Source of the DNA: Carnegiea gigantea
Lineage: Eukaryota > Streptophyta > Magnoliopsida > Caryophyllales > Cactaceae
Assembly: GCA_029747015.1 (NCBI GenBank)
Contig: JAKOGI010003022.1
Span: 1-64,000, forward strand
Length of the DNA: 64,000 nt
Direction: 5' to 3'
Positions 1 through 11,471 of this stretch are shown in pieces. Every line of letters starts with the position of its first letter. The stretch's first letter is position 1. The notes under the pieces are model-generated. The model ran no database searches, was not told the DNA's origin, and saw only the letters and a program-made list of their open reading frames with translations. A program made the position numbers and the translations under genes.

Positions 1-1186
1 GATGAGTTTGACGATGTTTAATGAATTGTTGAGATTCCCGGTGGTTAACGGAGCTTTTAGAGATGTGCCCTCGTTGTGGCGACCTGATCCCGTTTGGCTG
101 AGCATTACCTACTCCAAATAGAAGGACTACTATAACCAGTGGAGAGACCTAGGATTTTTGACCCTTGATAGGCCAAGGCCGCCAACATTTGTAATGTCAA
201 CCTCCGATACCTTCAGCGCCCAACCACTAACATCACTTTCGGGCGTAACGACAACCAAAATGGTCATTGGAAGGCAGAGTTGTTTATTATCTAGTGTGCC
301 ATATCAGGTACCCCCATGGACATGAGGGCATTCATAATCCACCACTTAGTGGCAGTAGCCAAGACTAGCAATAGGAATGTCATTAGCGCTGGCGGCACTA
401 TTACCGCCATTGCTAATGCCCTAGGCTACAGCTCACGGCTCTTTGCTGTCGAGCCCCATTTCCTAGGTGGTCACCTCGACCTCGGCATCCTCCATCATAT
501 ACATATTATTAACCCCCGAGGTGACATTATTAGATACCCCGACCACAAAACATCCTTTTCACCCTTCCTAACGTTGAACGCACCACGATCGCCAACAAAA
601 GAAATCGGAACTGCGACCAGAGGATTATTAGGGCCACTGTTCTACCTAGGGAGGAGCAATTCGCGGCTGATGATGACATCGAGTTTGATGAAGGGGAGAT
701 GATGAGCATGATGAGGAGGAGGAGGAGCAGAAGGACACTGATGCAGGCCGAGGAGAGCCCGAGCCCAAGGCTACTCATGCTGAAGAGGCGGCCATCCCAC
801 CACCTCTACCACCACTTTACCCACAGTTCACACATGAGATGGGTGGGCCTTCTTCCTCGGCGGCATACATGCCGCTTGACCTCACCTTTCTCCAGTCTTT
901 CTCCAACCTCCAAATGGAGGTTTCAGGGCTTCGGGAGGGATTCACTGGCATGCATGCGGATATCGGTTGCCTATCCAGGCGCATGGACTCCATTGAGGAG
1001 CGAGTCTCCTATTTTCGGGGTTTCGTCGACTGCTAGGAGGAGCGGAAGCAGCGGCGGATTCAGAGGGAGGAGGAACGGGCTATGAGGAAAGCCCGGGAGT
1101 ACGAGGAGTGCCAGTGGATGAACGAGCTACTTTGGCGCCAGTCGGAGTCCATTCGACAGATAGAGGAGCGTTTACGCTCCTTTTAG
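1..1186 (+). pseudogene. Retrotransposon ORF of plant 'transposon protein' type, broken
   Basis: Function unknown; such ORFs sit in Athila/Tat-type retroelements. The reading passes from one frame (6 to about 310, FNELLRFPVVNGAF) to a second (316-702, MDMRAFIIHHL, VISAGGTITAIANALGY) and a third (839-1186), so there are at least two frameshifts. A TAG interrupts the last piece at 1034. The C-terminal part is strongly charged and helix-forming (SRRMDSIEERV, EERAMRKAREYEE, RQSESIRQIEERL), which suggests a coiled coil. No catalytic motif is visible. The assignment rests on remembered resemblance of the middle segment to Athila ORF1-like proteins. Confidence 0.45.
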
Positions 1187-3130
1187 AGTGGTTAAGGCGA
1201 CTCCTCATCTTTCCCATCTTATGATCCCTCCACATTCCATCCATTCCCTCTGCATTTCTGTCCACCTCCAGGGCCCGACAGCACCCAGTGACTGTAAGTG
1301 TATTCCCCCTTCCCCCTCTTTTCTTATGCATCATATTTTCAATGGAGACAATGAAGGGTCCAAGTATAGGGGGATGTTTATATCTATTTAGTGGGGTGCA
1401 TTGTATATATTTCCTTAGGTAGGCTTCATTCTAGTTTAGCGGCATTCTTAGGTCATTTTTAGGTCTTTATTTCATTTCATGCATTAGGTAGGCATATAGG
1501 ACATCCTATTTAGGTAGATGGTGTATTGTACATATTCCCTTCCGAACTATTGATCTGAAGTGGGAACATGATGAGTAGGGTCATACAAGACCACGAGGTA
1601 ACCCTTTTCACCCTTCTCTTTAGTTATCTGCTTATGGATCTTCTCGTTAGTTTTACCGCTTGCGGAAAAAAAAGAAAATAGAAAAAGAAAAAATGGTTGT
1701 GAAATGGTTGTGAAAAACCCCTCTAATGATGACATTCAAGGGGTGAAGATGTGATTGGTTAGTTGTGGTAGCTTGTGGCAAATGAGACTTAATTTAGGCT
1801 AATATCTTGTGAAACTATTTTAGAAATAATTTTGACTACTGGGCTTTGTGTGCTTGTGTATTTACCCTTGATGACTGCTGTGATGTGAATTGATTGAACC
1901 TTGGTTGTTAGCCATCTGAGCTAGTTCATGATTTCGGTGAAGATCCAGTGAGATTTTTAAGCCTATAATGACCATTCACTCTACATGGTCTTGAACATCC
2001 TTTCATGAGTGTTCACCCCTTTTCATAAACTTCTCTAGAACTTGGCCTAACACTCTTCAAGGTCACGGTTGGTATGTGCATGGTGTTAATATGATTGAGG
2101 CATTTGTTTGTTTATAATGCTATATGGGCCAGAAAGCCACCCTGTGTTATTATGATCTGTTTGTCGCCCCCTTTGAGCTGTTCGCCTGTCATTTGATTCA
2201 CCCATGTCTACTTAACCCATGGCCTGAAATGAATAATCCTATCCTATGCTAAGTTAGTAGAGCAATGTCGTGAGTTACTTTTGATTTAAGTGATATGCTT
2301 GTTAGCGCGTTCCAGCGATTGGCTTTGATTGGTTGTTAGCATTGTACAGCTGGGAGTTAAAATAGTCCTTGGACCTTGGCCATTCTCTTGCCTCATTTTC
2401 TTTCAAAAGAGAAAAAAAAACAAAAAAAAAAAAGCAAAAAAAAAGAGAAGAAAAGCAAAGGCACAAATAAAGAAGAAGAAAAGTGTATGAATAAGATGTG
2501 TGGTCAAGGGATTTAGCAAAAAGAGAAGTGGTTTCAACTCCCTTTTTCATTTGTGGTTTGAGTTGTGGGATATGGGTAATGGTTGTATTCCTGGTGAGGA
2601 GATGGTTGTCATTATTCTCTACTTGGCTTTTTAGCTTCTCCCTCCTAAATTCTATCCCCCTTTACCTCTAGCCATAACCCCGTTATAACCCTTGAAAAGT
2701 CCTTACGATTGACACCTGTACATTTTGCCTCCATTGATGGAGAATTGAGAGTTTTGCCAAGCCTATGGTAGAATGCATGCATTGAGGGTGATTTTGAGTG
2801 ATCGTTTTCTGCCTCAACCACATGAGAGGAGTGTTTCAGCTCTTATTTCGAAAGTGAGAGCCTACCGATCTAACTAGCTCATCAACGATTCAAGGGGAAG
2901 AAGAAAGCATCTAAATGGTTCCAGATAGGGTGTTCACTCCGAGCAATTTATGTTTTGGAACATATGTTTTTGAAAAACAAGGTTTTGCCCTTGTTGTACT
3001 CCCGAGCCATGGGTCACCATGACTATTGATTTAGTTGTCACCGCTTGCCTGAGGAGGGTGACAATTCAAGGTGTCTTTCCCTATTATCCCATTAGTTGAC
3101 AATCTTGCTTGGGGACAAGTAAGAGGTAAG
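1187..3130. other. Non-coding 3' region of the Athila/Tat-like element
   Basis: No coding sequence is seen. Around 1335-1376 is a purine/G-rich stretch (GTATAGGGGGA) resembling the internal polypurine tract of this group. At 2400-2480 lies an A-rich low-complexity run broken only by G and C singletons. The rest is ordinary AT-rich sequence with no repeats that I can recognise. Confidence 0.4.
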
Positions 3131-3141
3131 CATGGGGGAGT
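3131..3141 (+). other. Polypurine tract of the Athila/Tat-like element
   Basis: The sequence CATGGGGGAGT lies immediately before the TGATAAACATC start of the LTR. It is preceded by the CTTGCTTGGGGACAAG motif (about 3104-3119) that commonly precedes the 3' LTR in this group. It would prime plus-strand cDNA synthesis. Confidence 0.6.
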
Positions 3142-4438
3142 TGATAAACATCTATTTTACCTCCTTTAGACTTGACTTTTACCTCTCATTTCAGTGGTTT
3201 TCGATAAAACTTCAAGAGTATAGTGGTTGATTAGGCATTCTTCACCCCAAATCTACCTATATGATGTGTTTTTTTGTTTTCAGGAGTTCGATTGGAAGAA
3301 ACGAGGAAAACAAGCTAATGCCACGCCAAACCGGAGCCAAAAAGGTAGATTTTGAGCTAAGAGGAAGTGGCATGGGGGCACCATGCTAGGTAGGGTGACC
3401 GTGCCACCTAAGGAAACAAGAAAAAGCGAGGCAGCAAAGTGACACGATGGCACCGTGTCACATGGCACGATAGTGCCACTTTAGTAACTCCCGATTAATT
3501 GCGAAGGAGCATTGTAAGTTGGGATTTTGTAGTTTTCTCTCTTTTTCTCTCTTGAAAATGGCGACTTTAAGTTTTCTTTTTAGATTGTTTTTGTTGTTCT
3601 TGATTTTGAAGCGTTGGATTTGGATTGATTTATGCATTCGGTAGACTGTTGCTGCAGTTAATAAAAAGCACGTTCCTTTCCCTTTTTCCTCTTGTGTTTT
3701 AGTTCAAAGTTAGTACTTTTAATCATGTTCGCGTTCTTGATTGTGATTGTATTAAAATGATGATTAGAGGCTAAATTTGTTGTCTTGGACTAGGTATAGC
3801 CCCTATTGTGCGAATTGAAACCATGTTCTAGGTTTTGTGAATAAATACCCATGTTTATGATGAATTCTCACTTAGCACACCAAGTGTTTGATGAATTACC
3901 TGAAAGGGTTGAATTCTTATTCTTGAGTTAGGGTTAAGGAGATCGACGACAGTTGAATCCTTTACTTAGAGCTATTTTGTGAGCAATTTGATTTCTTAAC
4001 ATGAAAATAGTTAGGAGTTCAATTGGGAATAACGATTACTTAATCCTGTGGTTTAGTTGATTCATGTTTCATGAAAATAGATACTTAGGATCACCTAACC
4101 AGTCTAATGACCTTTGAGAGAAGGCGTAGATGCGCTTTAATTGATAATCATTCCATTTCAGTTGTCTACATGGGTCGAGTTGCGTGACTTAGTTTATAGT
4201 CCAAGGAGCACAATAGTGTGGTGAACCTCAATCCAGGACCCTTGTTAGTATTGATTTAGATAACAGCAGTAGTCTTCAGTAGAATAGAACTGTTATTTAG
4301 TGAAAACCAATTTTAGTAGATTCTGGCCTAAATAGAGTGTTATAGATTGGTTCGGTAGTTGAAACTGAGTTCTCTGTGGACACGACCTGTACTTGCCGTT
4401 GCTAGCTACAACTGACACCGTGCACTTGCAGTAACACA
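3142..4438 (+). repeat. 3' LTR of the Athila/Tat-like element
   Basis: It starts TGATAAACATC after the polypurine tract. It ends near GTAACACA at 4438, after a CTTGCCGTTGCTAGCTACAA segment typical of LTR ends in this group. The 5' copy is outside the window, so both ends are judged by motif only and the right end may be off by several bases. Short perfect inverted repeats sit at 3439-3461 and 3463-3478. Confidence 0.55.
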
Positions 4439-4448
4439 ATTTAAAACG

Positions 4449-4667
4449 TAACATTGTCAGTATGACAATGATATGGAACAGATCCTCAATAGGCGAGTAA
4501 AGGGCTAGAGCAAGAAAAACCGAAGGGTTGAATTCTTGGTCCAATGGAAGGGACAGTCAGAGGCTGAGGATACTTGGGAGAGGGATGTAAATCTTTGGCA
4601 GTTCGAGGACCATAATCAGGACTACTTGACGAAGGCTTCAAGTTCTTCTAGCAGGGGTGGTTTGTAA
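4449..4667 (+). pseudogene. Chromodomain at the C-terminus of a chromovirus integrase, fragment
   Basis: In the frame ending at TAA 4665 the sequence reads VEFLVQWKGQSEAEDTWE and then VNLWQFEDH. This is the chromodomain core that follows integrase in Ty3 chromoviruses and guides integration to heterochromatin. An in-frame TAG near 4494 breaks it after ILNRRVKG. Everything upstream (gag to integrase core) is missing, replaced by the Athila/Tat-like element. The stop codon overlaps the start of the LTR at 4663, the normal arrangement at the end of such a pol gene. Confidence 0.75.
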
Positions 4668-5458
4668 GACCCCTCGCTACCCTATCGTAGCTTGGCATGC
4701 CACTTTGCATGTCTCGATTGGGTCTTGACAAGAACGGGGTTGTTTACCCCTTGGTTATTCGTGCGCCCGACTTGTCAATGCGATTGACATTGTCCGTGAG
4801 TCTTGACTGGGGCACGTCGGACATATCCCTTGGTTGTGGTGGGTCACGTGGGATAGCTCGTGGTTGTGACTAGGTCACATGGAGCATAGTCGAGGTGGAT
4901 TCCTCGACGGGATGATGAGTGAGCATTTGTCCCAGGGCACGAATAAGGTGACAAGGGTGTTGTGCGACAACGTCTAACACCTATGGTTGTGCGAATAAGT
5001 TTGGTGTTATGCAACGACACCAAGAACCTATGGTGGTGCTAGGCATGCCGAATGCCCGGGCGTTGTGCGACAACATCCAGCACTTTGTTAGTGCAAATCA
5101 TACTAGTCGTACTCTTGGTGTGGGCCGAGACAAAGTACACATCATACTGGGTTGGATTGCTTGGTGAAAGATAAGAGCGCAACCCTTTGTCAATGTCCAT
5201 GTGGGATTGGACTTAGCTCATGGTGGATTCCGTAATCTATGCCAATGTTTTCGATAAGCTATGATGTATTAACGTCGTAGCTAAAGTCTCGTGAAGACTT
5301 TACATAGCTCAGCTAAGGTGAACTTAGCTTGAATGAGCTAATGAGACTCAGCTCGAGTGTCAGCTCAGCTGAAAGTTCACGATGAGCTAGTCGGTCGACC
5401 TGTGGGAGCTCCCGACTCAAACGACTGAACGGGGTAGCTAGTGGAGCTACCTAGCTGG

Positions 5459-5600
5459 GTAGCACCACAGCTGGATGTGGCGCCAGTTGGACAGCCGTGG
5501 GCTGCCTGCTGGCCGTGGGCTGCCTGCTGGGCATCACCTCAACTGGATGTGGCATCAGCTGGATAGCCATGGGCTGCCTGCTGGGCACCCATCCCAACTG
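5459..5600. repeat. Degenerate minisatellite in the chromovirus LTR
   Basis: The segment GGGCTGCCTGCTGG occurs three times here. It is embedded in a roughly 70-bp unit that also repeats CAACTGGATGTGGC and CAGCTGGA. The array lies in the U3 part, upstream of the TATA box. Confidence 0.6.
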
Positions 5601-5939
5601 GGTGGTTAAAACCCCCAAGAGACTCGCCCCTTGGAGACGTCCCTTAGCAAGGCACCTACCCAGCAGGCGCATCCCTTGGTAGCCATGGAGGCCTAGCGGA
5701 AGGGACATGTCGCTTGACATGGCGGTTGCAAAGTGGCGGTTATTGGGCAGCGGTAACTTGGTGGTTGGTGTATCAAAAGACACACCCATTCTCTTGTGCC
5801 TCTTTTTGGATTACAAGCACATAGGAGGAAGATATGGGTAGTGGTTTTCAAGAGGAGATACGCCCCTTTGGAAGAGATGCACCCCTTGGCGAAAATACAT
5901 GCCTCCTCGCATAGATGTGAGGGGCGGCCCGCTTTCCCC

Positions 5940-6059
5940 TATAAATACATGCAACTCCCTTGTGGTTGTGAGCATTTCAGTGTGTAAGCAATTCGTGTAT
6001 TACTTTACTATAATTCGAGTGAATTACCTTGTAATCCTTGAAGTCCCGTGATCAATAAA
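5940..6059 (+). promoter_or_regulatory. TATA box and poly(A) signal of the chromovirus LTR
   Basis: TATAAATA at 5940-5947 and AATAAA at 6054-6059 are spaced as expected for the R region of an LTR, where the RNA starts and ends. Confidence 0.55.
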
Positions 6060-6218
6060 AGAGTGTTGCCTTGTCCATTATTGTCTTGTGTTCTTTGCGT
6101 GAATTTAATTAAATCGTGTATACCTCTTTATCGAGTTGTGAGTAGGCTGGGTTGACTTGTGGACTTGACCACGCACGGTGTAAATCCAGGCGAAAAGTTG
6201 GCCGATTATCGTGTGACA

Positions 6219-6803
6219 TGAACCATCAGTTTAGGAGGCCATCAAAGGTCAAATATGCGACAAAGGATGTCACAGGTGTTTGCAAAGTTCTTACTAGAAA
6301 TGCTTAAGTAAGACGTTCAGAGAAAAGTCAACAAAATAAATCAAATTCCCTGACCATACAGACAATGTGTTGGACAAGGGACATCAAGATCCTCTGAAGG
6401 CACAAGTGACAGGTGATGAATGTATGTTAAGTCCCAGACCTGTAATAAGCAGCTCTAGATTAGTTGAGGCATTTCTTTCAACCACTTTATTAGTGCTCTA
6501 TGCCAGAACACCCTTCTAAAATATAATATATAATATGATATGGCCAATGCTCTGTCCATCCAACAACTGGTTTAACCAAAAGAAATGCCCAAATGAAGCC
6601 AATCTAATTTCTACAAACAAATAGAGGGCGTAAAATCCACCAAGCACTACTTTTTTACACCACAAATTCCCATATGGCTTAATCCCAAAATGTGACAAAT
6701 GACTAATTGTAAGCCATAAATAAGCTAAGAATGCGAATGGATTAACTTCTGACACGATCCAGGTAGAAACAAAGCAAACCCAGCAACCAAAAGCCAATAT
6801 TTA
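6219..6803. other. Spacer without recognisable features
   Basis: This is the flank between the chromovirus LTR and the left target duplication of the copia element. On the minus strand 6516-6797 is open and would give a hydrophobic 93-residue peptide, but I see no start context, motif or relative. The region may be remnant host DNA or an eroded repeat. Confidence 0.3.
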
Positions 6804-6808
6804 GGTAG

Positions 6809-7244
6809 TGTTAGAAATTAATAATCTAGAAACATCTTCATATTCTAGAACCTTCCATAATATTTCGGTATCTTCTAGATTATTATGAAACCTTCCAAAA
6901 TGCTCCAGAACATTCCCGATAATCGTACAAGCTTTCCAATTACTCCAGACTCTTCTAGAACTTTCTAGAAGATTGTACAATATTCTACATCATCTAGATA
7001 CTTCCAGATACTTATTTTTATCTAGATATTTAAGAAGATATTAGCATGAAATGTTGTAGAAGGTTAATAATAGCTGTATGATCAAATTAATCTCCATCAT
7101 CCATTAAGGAGGTGGATGGCCGTAAATACCCTTAAGGAGGGCTCATTTGTAAGCAAGCCAAAAAGAAACCAAGCATTGTAATACAAAGTATCCATTCCAT
7201 CAAACAACTTCCATCCTTCATCTACTTTCCCATATTTTTTATCA
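6809..7244 (+). repeat. 5' LTR of the heat-shock-element copia
   Basis: It runs from TGTTAGAAATT to TTTTTTATCA, 436 bp. It aligns along its whole length with 11472-11929. The 3' copy is about 22 bp longer, with an extra CCAGAACATT-type unit, and has lost the terminal TG and CA to single substitutions. Confidence 0.88.
6843..6970 (+). promoter_or_regulatory. Heat-shock elements in the 5' LTR
   Basis: At 6953-6970 the sequence TTCTAGAACTTTCTAGAA is four perfect, alternately oriented nGAAn blocks in exact 5-bp phase, the binding site of trimeric heat-shock factor. A three-block site (TTCTAGAACCTTC) lies at 6843-6855. The 3' LTR keeps a longer degenerate run at 11621-11658. Sites of this kind make ONSEN-type copia elements heat responsive; whether this one responds is inference. 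Confidence 0.75.
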
Positions 7245-7246
7245 AG

Positions 7247-7260
7247 TGGTATTAGAGCCA
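7247..7260 (+). other. Primer binding site (tRNA-Met)
   Basis: TGGTATTAGAGCCA starts two bases after the 5' LTR. It matches the common plant initiator-tRNA-Met primer site TGGTATCAGAGC with one C to T change. Confidence 0.8.
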
Positions 7261-7373
7261 CTTCAACCCAAGTCCTCCTCCAAATTTCCACCTTTAAGAA
7301 AAGTAACCATCCATCCATAACCCTTATCTAACTCTTCAAACCTTGCATCAATCAAATCTAACTCCACAAAACT

Positions 7374-8345
7374 ATGGTCTCCTTTCCTCATTCAACCCCA
7401 ACCTTCAACTACATATCAAATTTGAGGCCACCCATATTCGATGGAGAGAATTATCACATGTGGAGTATTCAAATGAAAACCTTTTTCATGGCACAAGCTC
7501 TATGGGATGTAGTAGAAAAGGGGTATGAAGAACCTCTTAAGGATCATGAGAAGAAGGAAGGAGATGGGAAGCAAAAAGAAGGTGAAGAAAAATCATCATG
7601 GAATGAAACCAAGCAAATGTTATATCTACAAAACAAGAACAAGGATATTAGAGAACATTCATTCATTCAACAAGCGGCTACTCCAACTATCTTTCCTCAA
7701 ATCATGGCTACCTCAACAGCCAAGGAGGCTTGGAGCATTCTAAAAGATGCATTTTTTGGGGCATCGATAAGGTAATATCTGTTAAACTTCAAACTCTCTG
7801 GAAAGAATTTGACAATTTATCAATGAAAGAAGGTCAAACCATTCAAGTATTTTTCAATCTTGTCACCAACATAGTTAATAACATTAAAATATTGGGAGAC
7901 ACTATCGATGGCAAAAAGGTAGTTCAAAAGATGCTAAGAAGTCTTCTTCTAGAATTTGATCACAGAGTGGCTCCAATTGAAGAACCTAAAGATTTATCTA
8001 TGCTCTCAGTAACGAAATTAACAGGGCCTCTTCAAGCACATGAGGAAAGATTACGTAGATTTACAGACCCGCCACTAGAGCAGGCTTTTCAGGCCAAAGT
8101 AAAATTCTTCAATAATGCAGAAAATAAAAATGAAAATGGCTGAAGAAATTTCCCCCAGAGAAATGATGCACCAAATAACCGTGTTGGGGGGAGGGAAAGT
8201 TATAAAAACCAACGAAGCCATGATAATAAAAAATTAGGCCCACATTGCACATTATGTAGAATGAACAACTACAACACAAATGATTATCGGTAAAAGTGTA
8301 GAAGATGCACATGGCACACACATCACATACGAGATTACTGAAACC
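7374..8345 (+). pseudogene. Copia Gag, frameshifted
   Basis: The capsid precursor starts at 7374. Its N-terminus has the PPIFDGENYHMWSIQMKTF pattern of plant copia Gag (DUF4219), followed by a UBN2-like region (LWKEFDNLSMKEGQTIQ). A frameshift near 7765 moves the reading to the frame of 7730-8143, where a TGA ends it. A decayed cysteine/histidine cluster (CTLCRMNN, KCRRCTWHTHH) at about 8238-8340 marks the old zinc knuckle, with further stops. Confidence 0.8.
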
Positions 8346-8399
8346 GACAACAAGACAAGGCTATCTGTACTGAAGGAGGTGACTCTGAAAATGTCTTCT

Positions 8400-11300
8400 A
8401 CTCTTGCTTAAATACTCAGCATGAGTCACAAGACTTGTGGTATGTCGATAGTGGTTGCTCAAACCACATGGCAGGAGATAAAAAATCTTTTGTTCAACTG
8501 GATGAAAGCATAAAATCAAATATCACCATCACTCTTGGTGATGAAAGAACACAAGAGGTAGCTGGCAAAGGGACGATTACCGTGAAAGCAAAAAATGGCT
8601 CAACTAAATGTATTCAAGATGTCTTACATGTCCCTGGTCTAGCCCAAAATCTATTAAGCGTTAGCCAGTTGATGCAAACGGGCTATATAGTGACATTCGA
8701 TGACGACAAGTGCCTCATATTTGATAAAGAGAAAAAGCAGTTAATAGCCTCTGTTACAATGGCACAAAACAGAATCTTTCCTCTAAGAATGTCAGTAGAA
8801 GGTAGCCCTCAGCTTCGTCATAGAGGATACGACATTATGGCATCACAGGTATGGCCATCTAAATCTCAATAATCTTAAAGTTTTAAAGCGAAAAATATGG
8901 TTATTAGTCTGCCCACAATAGATGCCGACAAAAGTATATGTGAAGGTTGTATTATGGGAAAGATGCATAGACTCCCATTCACTAAAACTGCTTGGAGGGC
9001 TAAAGCTCCACTTCAACTAGTCCATACTGACATTTAGGGTCCAGCCCATAATCCTAACCTGGGAGGAAAAAGATACTTCTTACTATTCATGAACGACTAT
9101 ACTTGTCTGATGTGGGTGTACTTCCTTGAACAAAAAGCACAGACCTTCACATATTTCCTACAATTTAAGGCTCTCTAGGGAAACAAAGTGGGCATAGTCT
9201 AAAAATTCTGAGATGTGATGGTGGGAGAGAATTCAATTGGAATGAATTCAATAACTTCTGTCAAAAGGAAGGCATTAAAAGGGAGCTCACAATCTGGCGC
9301 ACACCTTAACAAAATGGTGCCATGGAAAGAAAGAACAGAACAATAGTCGAAATGGCTCGCAACATGTTACAAAGTAGGAATTTGCCAAAACAATTTCGTG
9401 CTGAAGCAGTAAATATAGCAGTCTACAATCTTAATCAATCTCCCACGAAGGCAGTTGCTCAATAAGACACCATATGAAGCATGGTTCAAGAGGAAGCCCA
9501 AGATATATCATCTCAGAGTTTTCGGATGTATTGCCTATTTGCATATTCCAAAAGAAAACTGGGAAAAGCTAGATGGCAAAGGAGAAAAGTGCATATTCAT
9601 TGGCTACAATGATGAATCCAAGGGGTGTCACCTCTACAATCCAGAAACTAAGAAGGTAATTATTTCAAGAGATGTCATATTCGATAAAGCGTCCAAATGG
9701 AAATGGCCAGATGATCTACCCCAGCAAACATCTCAAGAAAATTGTCAAATTCAAAAAATCAGAGAAGATAGGCCACTTGATTTGGGTCCATCTTCACCAA
9801 TAAGACTATCTTTAAGTGAATCAAGTTCTTCAAGCACTATTCCAGAATCAAGTCCTTCTCAATCCGTTCGGAGGTCTCAACGAGAAAGTCGTCCACCAAG
9901 TTATCTACAAGACTATGAACGTGGTCAAGTAATCACATCATTCTTCGCTAGTAAGCCACAAACATTTCAAGATGCAGTCTAAGATGAAAAATGGATTGAG
10001 GCTATGAATGAAGAAATCGGAATGATCGAGAAAAGCAACACTTGGCAGTTGGTGGATAAGCCTCAGGACAAAAAGTCATTGGGCTTAAATGGGTTTATAG
10101 AATCAAATACAATTAGGATAGCTTGATTCAAAAATATAAAGCCCGAGTAGTCGCCAAAGGGTATTCAAAACAACCTAGAATTAACTACGATGAGACATTT
10201 ACTCCCGTATTCTACATAGAGACAATAAGACTAGTAATTGCAATAGCAGCACAATTGAAGTTACAAGTCTTTTAACTTGATGTCAAGTTAGCATTTCTAA
10301 ATGGTGAGCTAGAAGAAGAGGTCTACATTGAACAATCTCAAGGGTATGTGGTAGAAGGCCATGAAGACAAGGTTTACATGCTAAAGAAAGCTCTCTATGG
10401 TGTCTAACAAGCACCACGTGCTTGAAATAGTAGAATCGATAGGTATTTACTCAAAAATGGATTTATGAAGAGTCCAAGTGAGCCATCCTTATACATCAAG
10501 ACCCAAGGACAAGATCTTCTAATCTTGTTCTCATATGTTGATGATCTTATATACACAAGTACAAATCAAAGAATGATTGAAGATTTCAAGAAGGCTATGA
10601 TGGATGCATTTGAAATGATCGATTTAGGACTAATAAAGTACTTCTTCGGCATGCGAGTAAGGCAAAGCTCAGGTCAGATTTTCATCTCTTAAGAAAAATA
10701 TGCAAAAGATCTCCTTAAGAAGTTTAATATGCTTGACTGCAAGCTACTATCAACACTTATGACAACAAATGAAAAACTTTATAAATATAACAGACAAGAT
10801 AAGGTAGATGGATCAACTTATCGAAGTCTAGTCAGATCATTAATCTATCTCACTAACACTCGACCAGATATAATCTATGCTGTAAGCATTGTCTCTCGAT
10901 TTATAAGTGAGCCCAGTAAAGCTCACTTCGCAGTAGGTAAGAGATTTTTGAGATACATCAAAGGTACGAAGAATTACGGTCTTCTATACAAGATAGAGAA
11001 AGACGCAAGGCTTATCAGGTATACAGACAGTGACTGTGGTAGATGCATAGATAAAAGAAAGATCAGAAGTGGATATGTGTTTCAATTAGGCTCTAAGGCC
11101 ATCTCTTGGTCATCTAAGAAGCAACCAACCTCAACACTATCTTCAGCAAAAGCGCAACATGTGAAGCAGTGTAGCTCAGAAGAATACTGGATGAGCTACA
11201 ACAAGACAACAAAGAACCAACTACACTTTTGTGTGACAATATGTCAACAATAGCAGTGACAAGAAATCTAGTATTCCATAATAGAACCAAGCACATTGAA

Positions 11301-11445
11301 ATCTGACATCCCTTTGTAATAGAACTCGTGGATAAAAAGGAGATCAAGCCATAATTTTACAGAACAAATGAGCAACTAGAAGATATATTCACAAAGGCTA
11401 TCACAAGTGAGAAGTTCATCTACTTCAGACAGTGGCTTGGAGTAC
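8400..11445 (+). pseudogene. Copia Pol (protease, integrase, RT, RNase H), multiply interrupted
   Basis: Aspartic protease: WYVDSGCSNHM at about 8435. GAG-pre-integrase and integrase core: from 8760 (CEGCIMGKMHRLPF, LVHTDI). Integrase C-terminal region: 9455-9982. RT: about 9980-10690 with YVDDLIYTS. RNase H: 10729-11250 and beyond (NTRPDIIYAVSIVSRF, YTDSDCGRC). In-frame stops lie near 9038, 9177, 9980, 10275 and 10406, among others. Many are TAG or TAA where a Gln or Trp codon is expected, which suggests transition decay. There is no env-like ORF. Confidence 0.85.
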
Positions 11446-11460
11446 AAGGATGTTTCTAGA

Positions 11461-11471
11461 TTAAGGGGGAG
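11461..11471 (+). other. Polypurine tract of the copia element
   Basis: TTAAGGGGGAG lies directly upstream of the 3' LTR and is the plus-strand primer of the element. Confidence 0.75.

Larger units (their letters stand above)
1..4438 (+). mobile_element. Athila/Tat-like Ty3 retrotransposon, 3' part
   Basis: The left end lies outside the window. Seen: broken coding remnants in three frames (1-1186), a long non-coding stretch, a G-rich polypurine tract just before TGATAAACATC, then an LTR-like segment. The 3' layout (a GGGGGA motif near 1370, a second purine tract near 3131, LTR starting TGATAA) is that of plant Athila/Tat elements. No RT or integrase is visible in the part present, so it may be a non-autonomous derivative. 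It sits directly upstream of a chromodomain fragment, which suggests it inserted into a chromovirus. Confidence 0.65.
4663..6218 (+). repeat. 3' LTR of the truncated chromovirus
   Basis: It begins TGTAAGACCCC directly after the polypurine-like GCAGGGGTGG (4651-4660) and the chromodomain stop. It ends about 6218 with GTGTGACA. A TATA box (5940-5947), a likely start site about 30 bases on and an AATAAA at 6054-6059 give a plausible U3-R-U5 order. There is no second copy in the window to fix the ends. Confidence 0.6.

Noticed and set aside
6516..6797. Minus-strand hydrophobic 93-residue frame
   Set aside because: No relative, motif or promoter recognised; an AT-rich spacer can give such a frame by chance.
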